DNA from: Pestalotiopsis fici W106-1
Lineage: Eukaryota; Ascomycota; Sordariomycetes; Amphisphaeriales; Sporocadaceae
Length of the DNA stretch: 64,000 bases
Direction: 5' to 3'
NCBI RefSeq assembly: GCF_000516985.1
Contig: NW_006917091.1
Location: 1,874,977 to 1,938,976, forward strand
The notes under the pieces: model-generated
What the model was told of the DNA's origin: nothing
Seen by the model: the letters and a program-made list of their open reading frames with translations, nothing else
Database searches by the model: none
Part shown: piece by piece, positions 33,484-44,570 of the stretch
How positions within the stretch are numbered: position 1 is the stretch's first letter
How the letters are laid out: each line of letters starts with the position of its first letter
Translations under genes and position numbers: made by a program

Positions 33484-34457
33484 TTATTGCATCTCTTGGC
33501 CTTCCATTGATTGGGATGATGTTGGCCTCTCAATGTGTCCTAGTTCTGCCCCTTGCCCGCTTTGTGCTCTCTTTCGGCCAGGAATGAATCGAGACATGCC
33601 TTGACTATGTGTGCTGGGTTCTTGTGAGTCTCCGAACCTGGCGAACAGGCCTCGTTTCTTTGGCGCCTGCTGCTGTGGCTTGTTGGTGGCATCATCGTTG
33701 AGGCCGACATCTTCGAAGCCTTCTTCAGCCGTGGGAGGCTCGCGATCAAAAGAGCGGTCTCTGACTGATGTTCTAGGCATGCGTGGGAAGCGCGCAGAGT
33801 CGAGACTTGTTCGCGCTGGGATATCATGCACAATGGGTGCTCTGGCAGTAATGTCCTTAAAAATATGGTGTTAATTTGGCCATCTGACTAACGCATCATT
33901 TGTGGGGTTTCCAAAGATAGGAGGCATACAAAGGACCGTCTGTACGAATCAAATGATTCTCGTGAGATGGAGAAATGTTCAATGTCGCCGAGGCTGCTTC
34001 GTGTATCCATCGACGTCCTCGTGGGAATACCGGGTCGTCGCGGCCAGAGGCCTTTCTCTTCGCTTGGCGAGGGCTACATTGCGTCAGCAGTCGAGATCTG
34101 GAAAACCGGAGGGGATTGCGACACCTACCGGGAGATAGACACCACTGTCGTTGACAACTAAAGAGGGAAGTGCTCATCAGTACCGAGTCCTCAATTGCGC
34201 ATCATATTTGCATAGTTTCAGAGATCACGCCGGCGCATTACTCGCTACAGGAGGTGCGTGTGGTGCATACCGCTCATCTTGTAATCGCCATTGTCTCGGC
34301 TCTTGTTGCTTCGAATGCTCAGGGCAGACGAGGCCTTGGATCCGACGGTGTCGACCCGTTCAAAACCGGGATGTGACGCATCTTGTGCAGACAATAATTC
34401 GGGGCGAAAGTTCTCGTCGTTGCCAGCCTTCCTGGCAAAAGGGTTTCGAATCGGCAT
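33484..34457 (-). CDS. conserved-looking protein of unknown function, four exons
   Basis: The exons are 34457-34271, 34157-34129, 34073-33930 and 33855-33484, with introns of 113, 55 and 74 nt. They give 243 aa. Exon 2 is a 29-nt microexon. All junctions keep frame and use GT-AG. Reading in order: MPIRNPFARK, HPGFERVDTVGSKASSALS, MSVVNDSGVYLP, PSPSEEKGLW, SISRESFDSYRRSF, APIVHDIPARTSLDSARFPR, GFEDVGLND and PKKRGLFARFGD. I recall similar ordered motif series in uncharacterised filamentous-fungal proteins but know no function. The composition (Ser, Arg, Pro) suggests an intrinsically disordered, possibly phosphorylated protein. No membrane segment or signal peptide is present. Confidence 0.8.
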
Positions 34458-37400
34458 GATGGGCGAAACGGGATATGCGAAGCAATGCGAGGGCGATGCA
34501 GTGGAATAGAAGCTTAAGGCGCAATTGAGCTACTACTATCGTACGTGTTTGGCTGGGGTATTGTGGGTTTCCCGCTCGTTCGGGGCGAGTGAATGACGTG
34601 GGAGCAGCTCAAACAAGGGCTACTAGGTTGTGGCGTGGGTCTGGCCTCAATCGTGGTTGTTAATGGTCCTGCTTGGTATACGGGTATATGAGTTGAGATA
34701 GGTCAGAGAAGCAGAGCAGTAATTTCAACGACGCCGAAACGATTAGAGGAAAAGAGAGGAAAAGGTTGTTAGTTCTAGAAGCCGAGGCCGACTCAAGTGC
34801 CAGTTGGGAATACTAGTAGTCCCCTACCTACCTATCTGCGCCGTGCTACCAGCGCATCAACCCGCCTTGCCCGCCCCCATCAAGTCAGTTCTCCACGCGA
34901 TCCATGACCCAATGAATAATGTAGCCAGCCTCGACTGTCCAATCCAAGGCCGGGGAAGTGACGATCACCCGGGACCATGGTGGGCAGTGCGACCGATCTC
35001 CTGGGCTCCAACCAAGCATGAAAATAGAAAGAAAAAAAAAGGAATGGGATCAGACTACCTTGGATGGAAGCTCTGCAACTTGGCACCCACCGCATTTGGC
35101 GGCACCGCTGACCTGACTGGCTGCTGACTGCAGGAAAGGGGAGCGAAGAAGCAAACCCTGCGTCTGTGGAGCGACAGACTTTTGGCTGCGGCCTGTCTGT
35201 CTGCTGTGATAGCAATTCAGTAGGGTATGTGTATGCTCATTGCCACACCGCAATCCTCCACAAGCAGACTCTTTCTTGCGCTACTCATCGCCCGCCCACA
35301 TTTCCACCACCAGAGACCACTCACCAGGAACAAGAGAAAACGGACATGCAAGGGCCTGCCTACATTAGAGCTGCCCGTGACAGCGCTTTCCGCAGAGCAT
35401 GCATGACTCGGGGGAGACGGCACACACACCCGTAGTAGTCAAGCAGCTGTGTACCTAGCAGAGTTTGACTTTTTTCCTTGGGTACACTATTCCATACCTG
35501 TCTTGCCTGTCTCGCCTGTCAACCGCCTGAGCCGAAGCATTTTTACAATGGGCTGTCTTTTGCAGAGTCGGACCTGCGTCTGATTTTGGCGAGGTGCGAA
35601 ATCTATGAAGTCAATTCTTCCTGATTTGCACCGTTGCTAACGTTAGCCCTGCATCCAACAAGCCCGCCTATTCGACGCCTGGCGGATAGAGTTTGACTTG
35701 GGCCTTGATTAGTAGACACTCATTACGTAGCTGATGGTGCAGGAAATCTCACCAGAGACCAGACCTGCTTCTCTTCCTCGCCCTCTCAATTGCACGTGTG
35801 AGTCTCCAATGTGCCCGCCATCATATACCGACATACTCGGGCAAAATCTCTGCACATGCCGACGTCAGTCGGGAGCCGCTTACCAGAGAGAGACAGGCTG
35901 ATCTGCTCTCGCCCGGGGCAGCGATCTTGTCCAACCCACCACCATTTGGTTATTGTGGTCAGGTAACTGACAATAGTGGTGAGATTGACATGGCACAGCA
36001 TCATGTATGTCAAAAGAAGGCACTGCCCCAAATGACCGTTATGCTCCTCGAATCTTTGCATGCCTACTCAAAAGATACTGTAGAGAAACTCAGGTAAGTA
36101 TCCACAAATCCATGGATGCCCGCCAGTTCAGGTCGACTGCATGCAATAAGGGTCCTTTGACTCCTTTCAAGCTATATTATCGAATCAACGACCAGCAAGA
36201 CCTGCACTCCTTGCAGCCCGCATCTGACTCAGCTCACCAGTGCTCAGCATGAAAATAACAGAGAATCTGTGCACCAAAGGAAAAAAAAAAAGAATTCGAC
36301 CATAACAGCTAAAAAGAAACTTCTTGTTCCGAGCCTTGCTGCGTGATAACTTATTAGCATGCCTTCTCTGACACCGTCGCGGTTTGGGATACTCGGGTTG
36401 ACGTCATATCTAATAGACTCCAAATGCTGCATCAGCTTAACCTCTTTGCCGCAAGCCACAACTTTTAGCCCCGACTATTCCCAGTCATAGCCAGTAAAGT
36501 ATGGTGACGAATACCACCGCAAAATACACACTTACCCCAAGGTACTCTTGCTTAGAGACCAAATCAACTCTATTCATGTCGCAGCCATTGTAAATAAGCT
36601 TGATTATTGGAGAAGCGTATGTCAAGAGTTCCGTCTTTTGAATTGTAGGTGGGAACACTAGCACCTGAAAACATAGAATTTGCATCTGAACATGCAGGCG
36701 GAACAATTGAGGTTGGTTAGTTGGTTTACGGCAATCAATGGTGAAAGCAGCCTGCACCATTGTCTCTTGACTTGGTGTATGTACATTCAAGACTCGACTT
36801 GCCTGCGATATGAAATGTCACTGCGTGAATTGTAAGTTTCTGCCTGCATTTCGAGATTGAAGCATGGTTCAGTGGTTGCGGGTAGCTGAAATGTAGGTAA
36901 TGGCATTTGCTCGCGCACTCTTTTATTCACTTTCACTTGTCAAGGTATAAATCGTCGCCCACATTGACCAAAGATGGAAGATCAATGCCGTGGGCGACTT
37001 GTGGCCGTTAAATCGAAATCGATATTTCGGATGCAAGCTCCATCCAAATGTCCCAAAAATAGAAACAAAAGTCATGTGTATGATACACTGCAATTATCCA
37101 CGAGGCGAAATAAAGCTCGGATTATTCACAAGAATTTCTTCTTCGTCGGGTCGAGGATTCCAATATTTACAACTCATTTCCTGGTCCATTGCGTAGAAAA
37201 GTAACAAATATTAGTCCAAAGGCCAAACCCAATACAGGCCTTTGTACAAAATCATAAAGGCCTGCAGCAAAGTGAAAATCACAATACCAATTCCAATCAG
37301 AGAAGAAAACATTGACTTCTAGGCACGCAGTCTTCAGTGACTTTTATCATACCGAAAAAGCAAAGTTCGTCACATTGGAAGTGGGCCAGGGTCGCAACGA

Positions 37401-37487
37401 CGAAAGGAAAATCGTGTATCGTAGTAGTAGTCCGTCTAGCAAATACTGAAGACATTGCTTTCTACTACATGCGTCAACTTGAAATAG

Positions 37488-37509
37488 TTTTTTTTTTTTT
37501 TTTTTTTTT
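37488..37509. repeat. 22-nt poly(T) tract
   Basis: An uninterrupted run of 22 T within the gene-poor region. It could be simple slippage or the tail of a minus-strand retro-inserted RNA; no target-site duplication is evident by eye. Confidence 0.9.
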
Positions 37510-40500
37510 GCGCTCAAGACTGTTCTTACTTGAACCACAACAAGCGACACGAGACGTTGTTCCTATAATCTACACTCGACAGACGGCGGGCCTAGGCACT
37601 ATACTAGAACGTTCATGAGTGGGCTCCACGAAAAGCGGAGCGATCTTGAGAGATCGACAGGGACAAGGACAACGCAGCCTAGCCCAGATGAACCAGGGAC
37701 CATCGTCCGGGGACCCGAGCAAAAGCTAATGTTCGAGCCTCAAGTCCATGCTCTTGTTCGCCTGAGCACGAGTCCTTGGGCTAGGTTACTAAACGCCAAG
37801 GGACGGGGGTTAGAAGTCCGATGTTGAGCTGATGAATACGGCGAAATGACGAGTACAGTAGTCAAGAAATCGATCAAGACGAAAAGGTTCAAAGTGGGGG
37901 TCGTATCAGTACGTAACAACAAACAGATGTTTACCCTTCAACCTGGCAGTCGGATCGGGTGGATTTTCAGTATGTAGCGTGGCCAGGCTTTCATGTCAAC
38001 ATGTGGGAGTTTTCCAATATTTACCTACAAAAATTCCCGTCCGGCCTAGAATGATCCCGACGCTGTGCGACGGATGAATAGACAGACGTCTGGGGAGAAA
38101 AGGCTCGTGTTGTTCGAATGGACCGTCCAGTATCGGGCACGCAAGCATCTGCCGACCCAGATAGGGCTGAGTTCAGGTTGCCGTCGTCAGCTCCTTTCTT
38201 TCCATGAATATGTTCTGGAATGAAAACAGAAGCACGTTTGTTTTCATTGCCGGTTCCATTGGAGCGGCAGGAACAAATCGAGGTGGCCATCTTACTCGCG
38301 ACCTGTTTTGCCGAGACGGAACGCATCGAGAATGTGCCGATTCTTAATTATGTTGTACCTGATCTTTCTCACCCTAGAGCCTGGATTAATGTGTACGAAT
38401 ACGTGCAATACCTCTTCTCCAGATATACCTAATACTCAGGCGAGCCAAACCCCCCAGTCAGATCTCAATTAAATTCCCGGCGGTCGGACCTAAAACCACG
38501 TTAGTCAACATTGGGACAGGTGAACAACCTTAGTTCAACCTGAAGCAATGGGTCCTGCCGAGAAATGGATCCTCTGCACACGGAAACGCAGGGCCAAGGA
38601 CGAGCTCAGGCTTCTCAAAACTCTGTTCGTATTCACTCGATGCTTTTTCCTGCCTGCAAGGGCGATCATTGTCTCTTAGTCACTTGTCTAGAAGAAAAAA
38701 AAAACGGGAAACCAACCGACCCAACCAACCTGTAACCGGGGACGCGTACGAGCTGGCCAGGCCAGACCAACGGTGCAGCAAAAAAAGGCTTGCAGAGTTA
38801 TAACAAGGTGCATTACCATGCCATCCTAACCTGCAATGGCATGATTGATGTATCTTGCTACATCCTATTACGGTGAAAGGAAATTGTGTACAGAGTACTC
38901 AACAGGTAACGCCATAACTTGCAGTTTGGTCACTCGAGCGACAAAGGGAAGGCAAACTCCCTCCGGTTAGGTAGAGGATCCGGGTAAAGTCGTGCTGGTT
39001 TTTCACCCGCCGAATCGCTCAGAGTCTGGACCGATCGAAGTTACTATAACCGACATGTCTATAGCAGAGCACGAGAGGGGCGTTATAGTAAGTTCCCACA
39101 CAACATTGTATGCCCATCAGCGGGCAGCACTGCAGTCCTCTTTGCCCTCGTGGGCAGAACGTGGCCCCTGGAATAGCAATTCAAGCACATGAATTCTAAA
39201 TTCTAGCCGCTTCGCTGACCCGTCACCGTTACACAGGTAACACGAGAACCAAAGGCCACCGCATGCGCGGCATAGCAAGCATAGGAGGAGGTACAATTAG
39301 TAGTGGCACCGTGCCCACGCCGGCCTTTGCCAGGGCATCCCCGGCTCCATATATCGTTTCCTTCAGTCTCGACTCTCGAGCAATTCATCATCCTGATGGA
39401 CCTTTCGGGTTGCAGCCTCGAATGGGTGTACATTTTGCGCATGGGCTCTCTACCTTTGACAGGATCTACATGACCTAAGTGAATGCTACTGACAAGCGTC
39501 GTCTTCATATCCAAGGTATTTGCAAATAGACTATCCTCTAGTCAGTTTGGGAAACATACCGGCCAAGAATGCCCATCCATCATCCCCAACGCTCGGGCAC
39601 GATCTGATCTTTCATAATTTGCTGTTGGTATCCGTGTTGCATGTCTTATACAAAACCCTCTGTAAGTCCCGTCTGACCGCTCCTGGCCGAGCCACATGGG
39701 AAACGGTGTGTCTGTCCAACTTCCTTTCGCCTTTTCGTTCTTTTCTGTTTGTTGCTTGCTGCACGATTGGATCCAATTGATCCTATCCCCTCGTTCGAGA
39801 ACGTGCCGCTTGGTCCTGGGGTCCTTGCACCGGCTATATTCGCCTGCGCTGGTCTATTGACGCTCTGCAACGCAACCTCTACGTGGCTACAGAAGCAATC
39901 AATATTTCGGTACCCTTTTATTACTTTTTTTTTTTTTAACCCTTTGCCCTCATTGCCCTAAGCCAATTTCTCTTGATCCTTGCTGGCTTCAATTTCTTAA
40001 TCGGTATTTTCACTCCCTTCGTTGCGACCCCAAAACGGTTTTCGGCTTCCTCGAATAGTCCAGCCTCGAGCAGTCAGTCCCGGTTGCACTAGGCCATAAC
40101 ATATATTCAACCCAGATCCTGCAGCGGGTCTGCTGTGATCAAGAGTCTCTTTCTCGCCGGTTGAGGACTTGAAATTAAAACGGCCACAGTACTTGGCTAC
40201 TATTCTTTCATTCAGAGGAGAAAAAAACAACGTCAACTCTTATTCAATAGCACAACTCGTTTGTTGCCGCGCCATTCGTTGAGCAAACACAGCTCTCATT
40301 ATCCTGTACAGAGCTGCTTTGAGCACAAAAGCTCGTACTCCCCAAGTTTGACAAAGCACGAATACTTTCGTACTTGGGTGTATTTGCTTCGTATTCTGCT
40401 CCGGCGGCTGTTCCGATCATTACACCATTCACCGCCCGACCTGCATGCACGTACGGCGCTTGCATTATTGAAGCTCCAACGGCTTCTCGGCCACACAAAT

Positions 40501-40689
40501 TTCATCATCAGCTGCAAGCTGAGTGTTTCGGGACTGGACGACCGCCACAAAATTTCCCGCCGTCCTTCCATTATCGTATCATTTGGACATATTCCGTCAT
40601 AATTCATTCTCGGCATTGCCTCGGCCGGCGGCTTCTTAAATACCATCTCTTGACCCCTCCTCGACTGCTCCTTCTAGCAAGCAGTGCCG

Positions 40690-40739
40690 CCCGCACACGT
40701 ACACACACACACACGTACACATACAAACATACACACCAA
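40690..40739. repeat. CA-rich leader repeat
   Basis: An imperfect ACAC/ACAT repeat that ends about 5 nt before the ATG of the membrane-anchored protein gene, so it lies in its 5' leader. Confidence 0.8.
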
Positions 40740-40743
40740 CAAC

Positions 40744-41890
40744 ATGACGGGCATTCGCTTCTTCACAAACTGGGAGTTATGGCAGGAAATGACTTTCGTA
40801 GGTAGCCCCATTAACTTACTTGTACGAGTTTGCAAATACTGATATCCTGGCCCAGGTCCTTGCCTGTGCAATCGTGCTCGTATTCTTTGCCGGTCTTGGC
40901 AAACTTTGGTGGATCAACAGATCAGTTCGGAAACATGAACAGCTCGACGAGGAGAAAAAGACAAGAATGTCTGAAATCGAAAAGGTCGGCATCCCCGCCA
41001 GGAGACGAGCAGAGATCCCATTTGGCGTGCGAGCTATCCAGAGCGGCATTGAGGTGGACGGAATCTGGATCTCGAGACCCGGCACGCCCAACTCACAAAT
41101 TCCACCAGCTACATCGACCGTCACATTGACGTCCGAAACTGACCCCAAGGGCAAGGCCAAAGTGACAACAGAGGAGGCGAGCCCATCTCTGTACCAAAGT
41201 TCCGCAGCGAGTGTCATTGAAGGCGGCTCATCGCCTCCAAGATCACCAGCCACATATGCCCAGCAGACCTACAGACCCAAGCATGCGACAACCCGGTCGG
41301 CATCACGATTGAGCGAAGCACATACCGTTGGTTCGCCGAATGAGCTCGAAGGTGGTTCAGCGGAACGACCTGCAATCCAGACATACGTGCCAAGAACGAC
41401 ATTTGGGACAAGACCGTCGCCGACACAGTCATCCAGCCAAGGAGACCGTACCTCTAGCTCCTCGGAAGAAGCTTACATCCCTTCGCGTCAGTCTAGTATA
41501 CGGACTCACTCACGGAACAAGAGCCCGTTTCCAGAATTCCGAGGATACTTTCCTGCATCTCCGCAAGGTTCGCCAGAAAACCCTTTTGCCACTCCAGAAG
41601 GAGGTCGGACTAGACAAGCAAGCGATGTATCAACATTTCGACTTCCCACGGGAGTGCAGAATGCGCCAATGTCAGCGCCTACACGTTCCTACTCGGGCGA
41701 GACTCATGCCAACCGGGCATCTCGTAGGGTGAATGAAGGGTTCGAAGTGCTCCCTGCAGGAACATTTGGGCCTGACCCGCCCGCCAATGGCAGCAATGTC
41801 GACCTGGAGCGTGGTGATGGGTCAAGAAGTAGCACGCGATACTCCAGACCCGTGCTAAACAAGTTGCAGAAGAGAGACAGCAGCCGTTGA
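40744..41890 (+). CDS. membrane-anchored disordered protein, unknown function
   Basis: There are two exons, 40744-40797 and 40856-41890, joined by a 58-nt phase-0 intron. They encode 362 aa. Exon 1 supplies MTGIRFFTNWELWQEMTF. After splicing a transmembrane helix is complete at about 17-38 (VLACAIVLVFFAGLGKLWW). A juxtamembrane basic helix follows, then the motif RRAEIPFGVRAIQSGIEVDG with GIWISRP, which looks conserved. Residues about 105-362 are Ser/Thr/Pro-rich and disordered. Starting inside exon 2 would cut the membrane helix, so the spliced start is preferred. The function is unknown. A short N-terminus and long polar tail suggest a signal-anchored or tail-in-cytosol protein. Confidence 0.82.
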
Positions 41891-42766
41891 TGCCGATCAA
41901 GACCGATGCGGTATCACGATCGCTCACTTTAATGATTGTACATACGAGAGAACAGTCTCGCGGTTTGTGCATATGTTGAGACTGTTTGCTTCATTTACCC
42001 ATATTGTATTAGACATACCTCTGGCTTTAGCGATCTGCATTGTAATCGAGAAAGGGGGGAAAAAGGAGAAGAGCACGGGTCTTGGGGGGAGAAACGCGAA
42101 GGAAAAGAGGACACTTTGGGAAGCTGCCTCGAGGATTTTGCTCTTTACATCCGAAAGGTGTGGATGAGTTAGATGGCATATAAATGAATGATAATGTCAT
42201 CTTCCGAGAACGATTCTGAACTCACACTAAATAACTTACTCAGAGTGGTTCTACCTGTATGTGGACTCTGGAATTTGGCACTTGCAATTCTGGCATATAA
42301 GTCACAGTGATGAACTGGTCCGGCTGCAAATGAACCAGTATTTGAGAATATTCTATATAGGTATTTGCGTTCCGTCGAAACGTCAAACAGGCCAAGCTGA
42401 ACAAGTCTAAAGGCAGCAGCTGACTCTAGGCGTTCAGCGCAAGACGAAAGTGAAGGAGTCCTGCAAACGTTTAGTAATTGATGCCCCCACAGCTCCTGCC
42501 TAAAGTCAGGTGACAGCGCTACTCGAGCGCGTGGCGAGTCGTCTTAGAGTCTTGTTGTTCTAGTGGGGCAACTCGCCAATCATTTAAATTGCCCCCAGAC
42601 TTTTGAACGCGTTCGACGCGCTTCAGCTTCACTCCCTCTGTATTGGCCATCATCCAGGGAAAAAAAAAAACAAATTGGTTCCCTCACTTTTTCCGACACT
42701 ACGCTCGTTCTACTGCAGTTTGCGCACGTATCGTTTCAATCGTCTATTCCCCAGCGGTTGTGAAAG
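41891..42766. other. intergenic region with RAD51 promoter
   Basis: This is about 880 nt. It holds MCB-type boxes close to RAD51 (separate entry) and a run of 11 A just after 42660. No gene is recognised. Confidence 0.6.
42607..42621. promoter_or_regulatory. candidate MCB (MluI cell-cycle box) pair upstream of RAD51
   Basis: ACGCGT at 42607-42612 is followed by GACGCGC at 42615-42621, about 150 nt before the RAD51 ATG. ACGCGT is the core site of the MBF factor, which drives G1/S genes including recombination genes in yeasts. Position and gene identity fit; function is inferred. Confidence 0.5.
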
Positions 42767-43959
42767 ATGGCGGAGGAATACGATGAAATGCAACATGGAG
42801 AGGGTGACGAGGGCGATGAGAGCGGTATGACCGGTCCTGGCGCCCCAACTCCTCTCTCAGCTCTCGAGGTAAGTCAACACCGATTTTCAGTCAACTGACC
42901 CGTCAACACTCTCCTGACTTGCTCGATAATAGGGAGTTGCTGGTCTTACCAAGCGTGACATTCAACTAGTCACAGATGGAGGTTACCAGACAGTAGAGTC
43001 TGTTGCCTACACACCCAGGCGGATGCTGGAGCAGATCAAAGGTATTTCTGAGCAGAAGGCTGCCAAGATTTTAGCTGAAGGTAAGTCATCTCGTCATGCA
43101 GGCCCATTGTCTCTCGAAAGCTAAGAAATTCTTCCCGAAAGCCTCGAAGCTCGTGCCGATGGGCTTCACCACAGCCACCGAGATGCACCAGAGGAGAAGT
43201 GAGCTGATCTCCATTACAACTGGCTCCAAGAACCTGGACACTCTTTTGGCCGGTGGTATCGAGACCGGCTCAGTTACTGAGCTGTTCGGCGAATTCAGGA
43301 CAGGAAAGAGTCAGCTGTGCCATACCCTCGCAGTGACCTGCCAATTGCCTTTTGACATGGGCGGTGGTGAAGGCAAATGTCTCTACATCGATACCGAGGG
43401 CACATTTAGACCGGTCCGTCTTCTTGCCGTTGCCAATCGCTACGGTCTGTCTGGAGAGGAGGTCTTGGACAACGTTGCCTATGCTCGGGCATACAACTCC
43501 GACCACCAGCTGCAACTGCTCAATCAGGCATCACAGATGATGTGCGAAACGAGGTTCTCGCTATTGATCGTCGACAGTGCAACTGCACTCTACCGAACGG
43601 ATTTCCTGGGTCGAGGCGAGCTATCATCACGACAGACACATCTTGCCAAGTTCATGCGTACACTACAGAGACTCGCAGATGAGTTTGGTATTGCAGTCGT
43701 TATCACCAACCAGGTTGTAGCCCAAGTCGATGGTGGACCTAGCTCCATGTTCAACCCGGACCCCAAGAAGCCTATTGGTGGCAACATCATTGCCCATGCC
43801 AGCACAACCAGAATCAGTTTCAAGAAGGGTAGAGGAGAGACTCGTATTGCGAAGATCTACGATAGTCCTTGTTTGCCTGAGAGTGATTGTCTCTTTGCCA
43901 TCAACGAGGACGGTATTGGCGACCCGTCGCCAAAGGATATGGAGAAGATGGACAGGTAG
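42767..43959 (+). CDS. RAD51: RAD51 recombinase
   Basis: There are three exons, 42767-42868, 42933-43080 and 43142-43959, with introns of 64 and 61 nt. They encode 355 aa. The acidic N-terminus is followed by the helix-hairpin-helix N-domain ([35 protein letters not shown]). The RecA core has Walker A GEFRTGKS at residues 133-140, Walker B LLIVDS, and the ssDNA-binding loop regions (GRGELSSRQ and [12 protein letters not shown]). Rad51 forms the nucleoprotein filament for homologous strand exchange in the nucleus. Length and motifs are complete. It lies 611 nt upstream of NUP120 on the same strand, and two MCB-like boxes lie in its promoter. Confidence 0.97.
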
Positions 43960-44570
43960 CGTAGTCATTTCATGACGACTTGACAATGCACCTAACCATT
44001 ACCATTTCCCGACTGATGTGGATTGCGATGAGAACACGATAATGCTGGATTGGAGGATATCACTATTGCATGGCTATGGCGTTTCTGATGGGTTGCTAAA
44101 TACTAGAAGAACCTTGCTGTTTGAGCTCAAATTTACATTAATTCATTACGTGCATTATACCTACTACAAATGCTTTTGAAGAATCACATGATATAATCCA
44201 ACTTTCTTTTCCTCTTCTCTTTTTGGAGAATTCGAATTTGAAATTAGGATATATCATAATAATTTTGAATTGACGGAATATTTATATTTTAGAAAAAAAA
44301 AAAGTTGTTTGACATAATTCTGTTCCAAGGTTTCAGCACGGCTCGTTGGAGCCCAAGTGGCACCAGGTGCCACGCCACCCGCGCAGAGCTCTGCCAGCTC
44401 CCCCAGCAACTAAATGCACTATTCTTCCTCAAGCTCCTCCAAGCTTCAAGATTCGCGTGCCAAATAAATATTAGGCAAATTCCCAACGTTCGTGTTTACA
44501 GCAGTCGCAAACTGCACCGACCACACCAAATTCCTTCGCGCGGCCTCAGCGCAGCCTAGATGGGTGCATC
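43960..44570. other. intergenic region
   Basis: This is 611 nt between RAD51 and NUP120, AT-rich in the middle (about 44120-44310) with an A tract near 44294. It probably contains the RAD51 3' end and the NUP120 promoter. Confidence 0.55.

Larger units (their letters stand above)
34458..40743. other. 6.3 kb gene-poor region
   Basis: No ORF here is longer than about 145 codons and none resembles a family. It includes a run of 22 T (37488-37509), a GTACAGAGTAC element (38888-38898) and, at its right end, a CA-rich leader for the next gene (40690-40739). I see no terminal repeats, transposase or reverse-transcriptase motifs. It may hold promoters, long leaders or noncoding RNAs. Confidence 0.5.

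Noticed and set aside
40299..40646. 115-codon ATG-started minus-strand ORF
   Set aside because: Lies opposite the probable leader of the 40744 gene and has no recognisable motif or codon bias.
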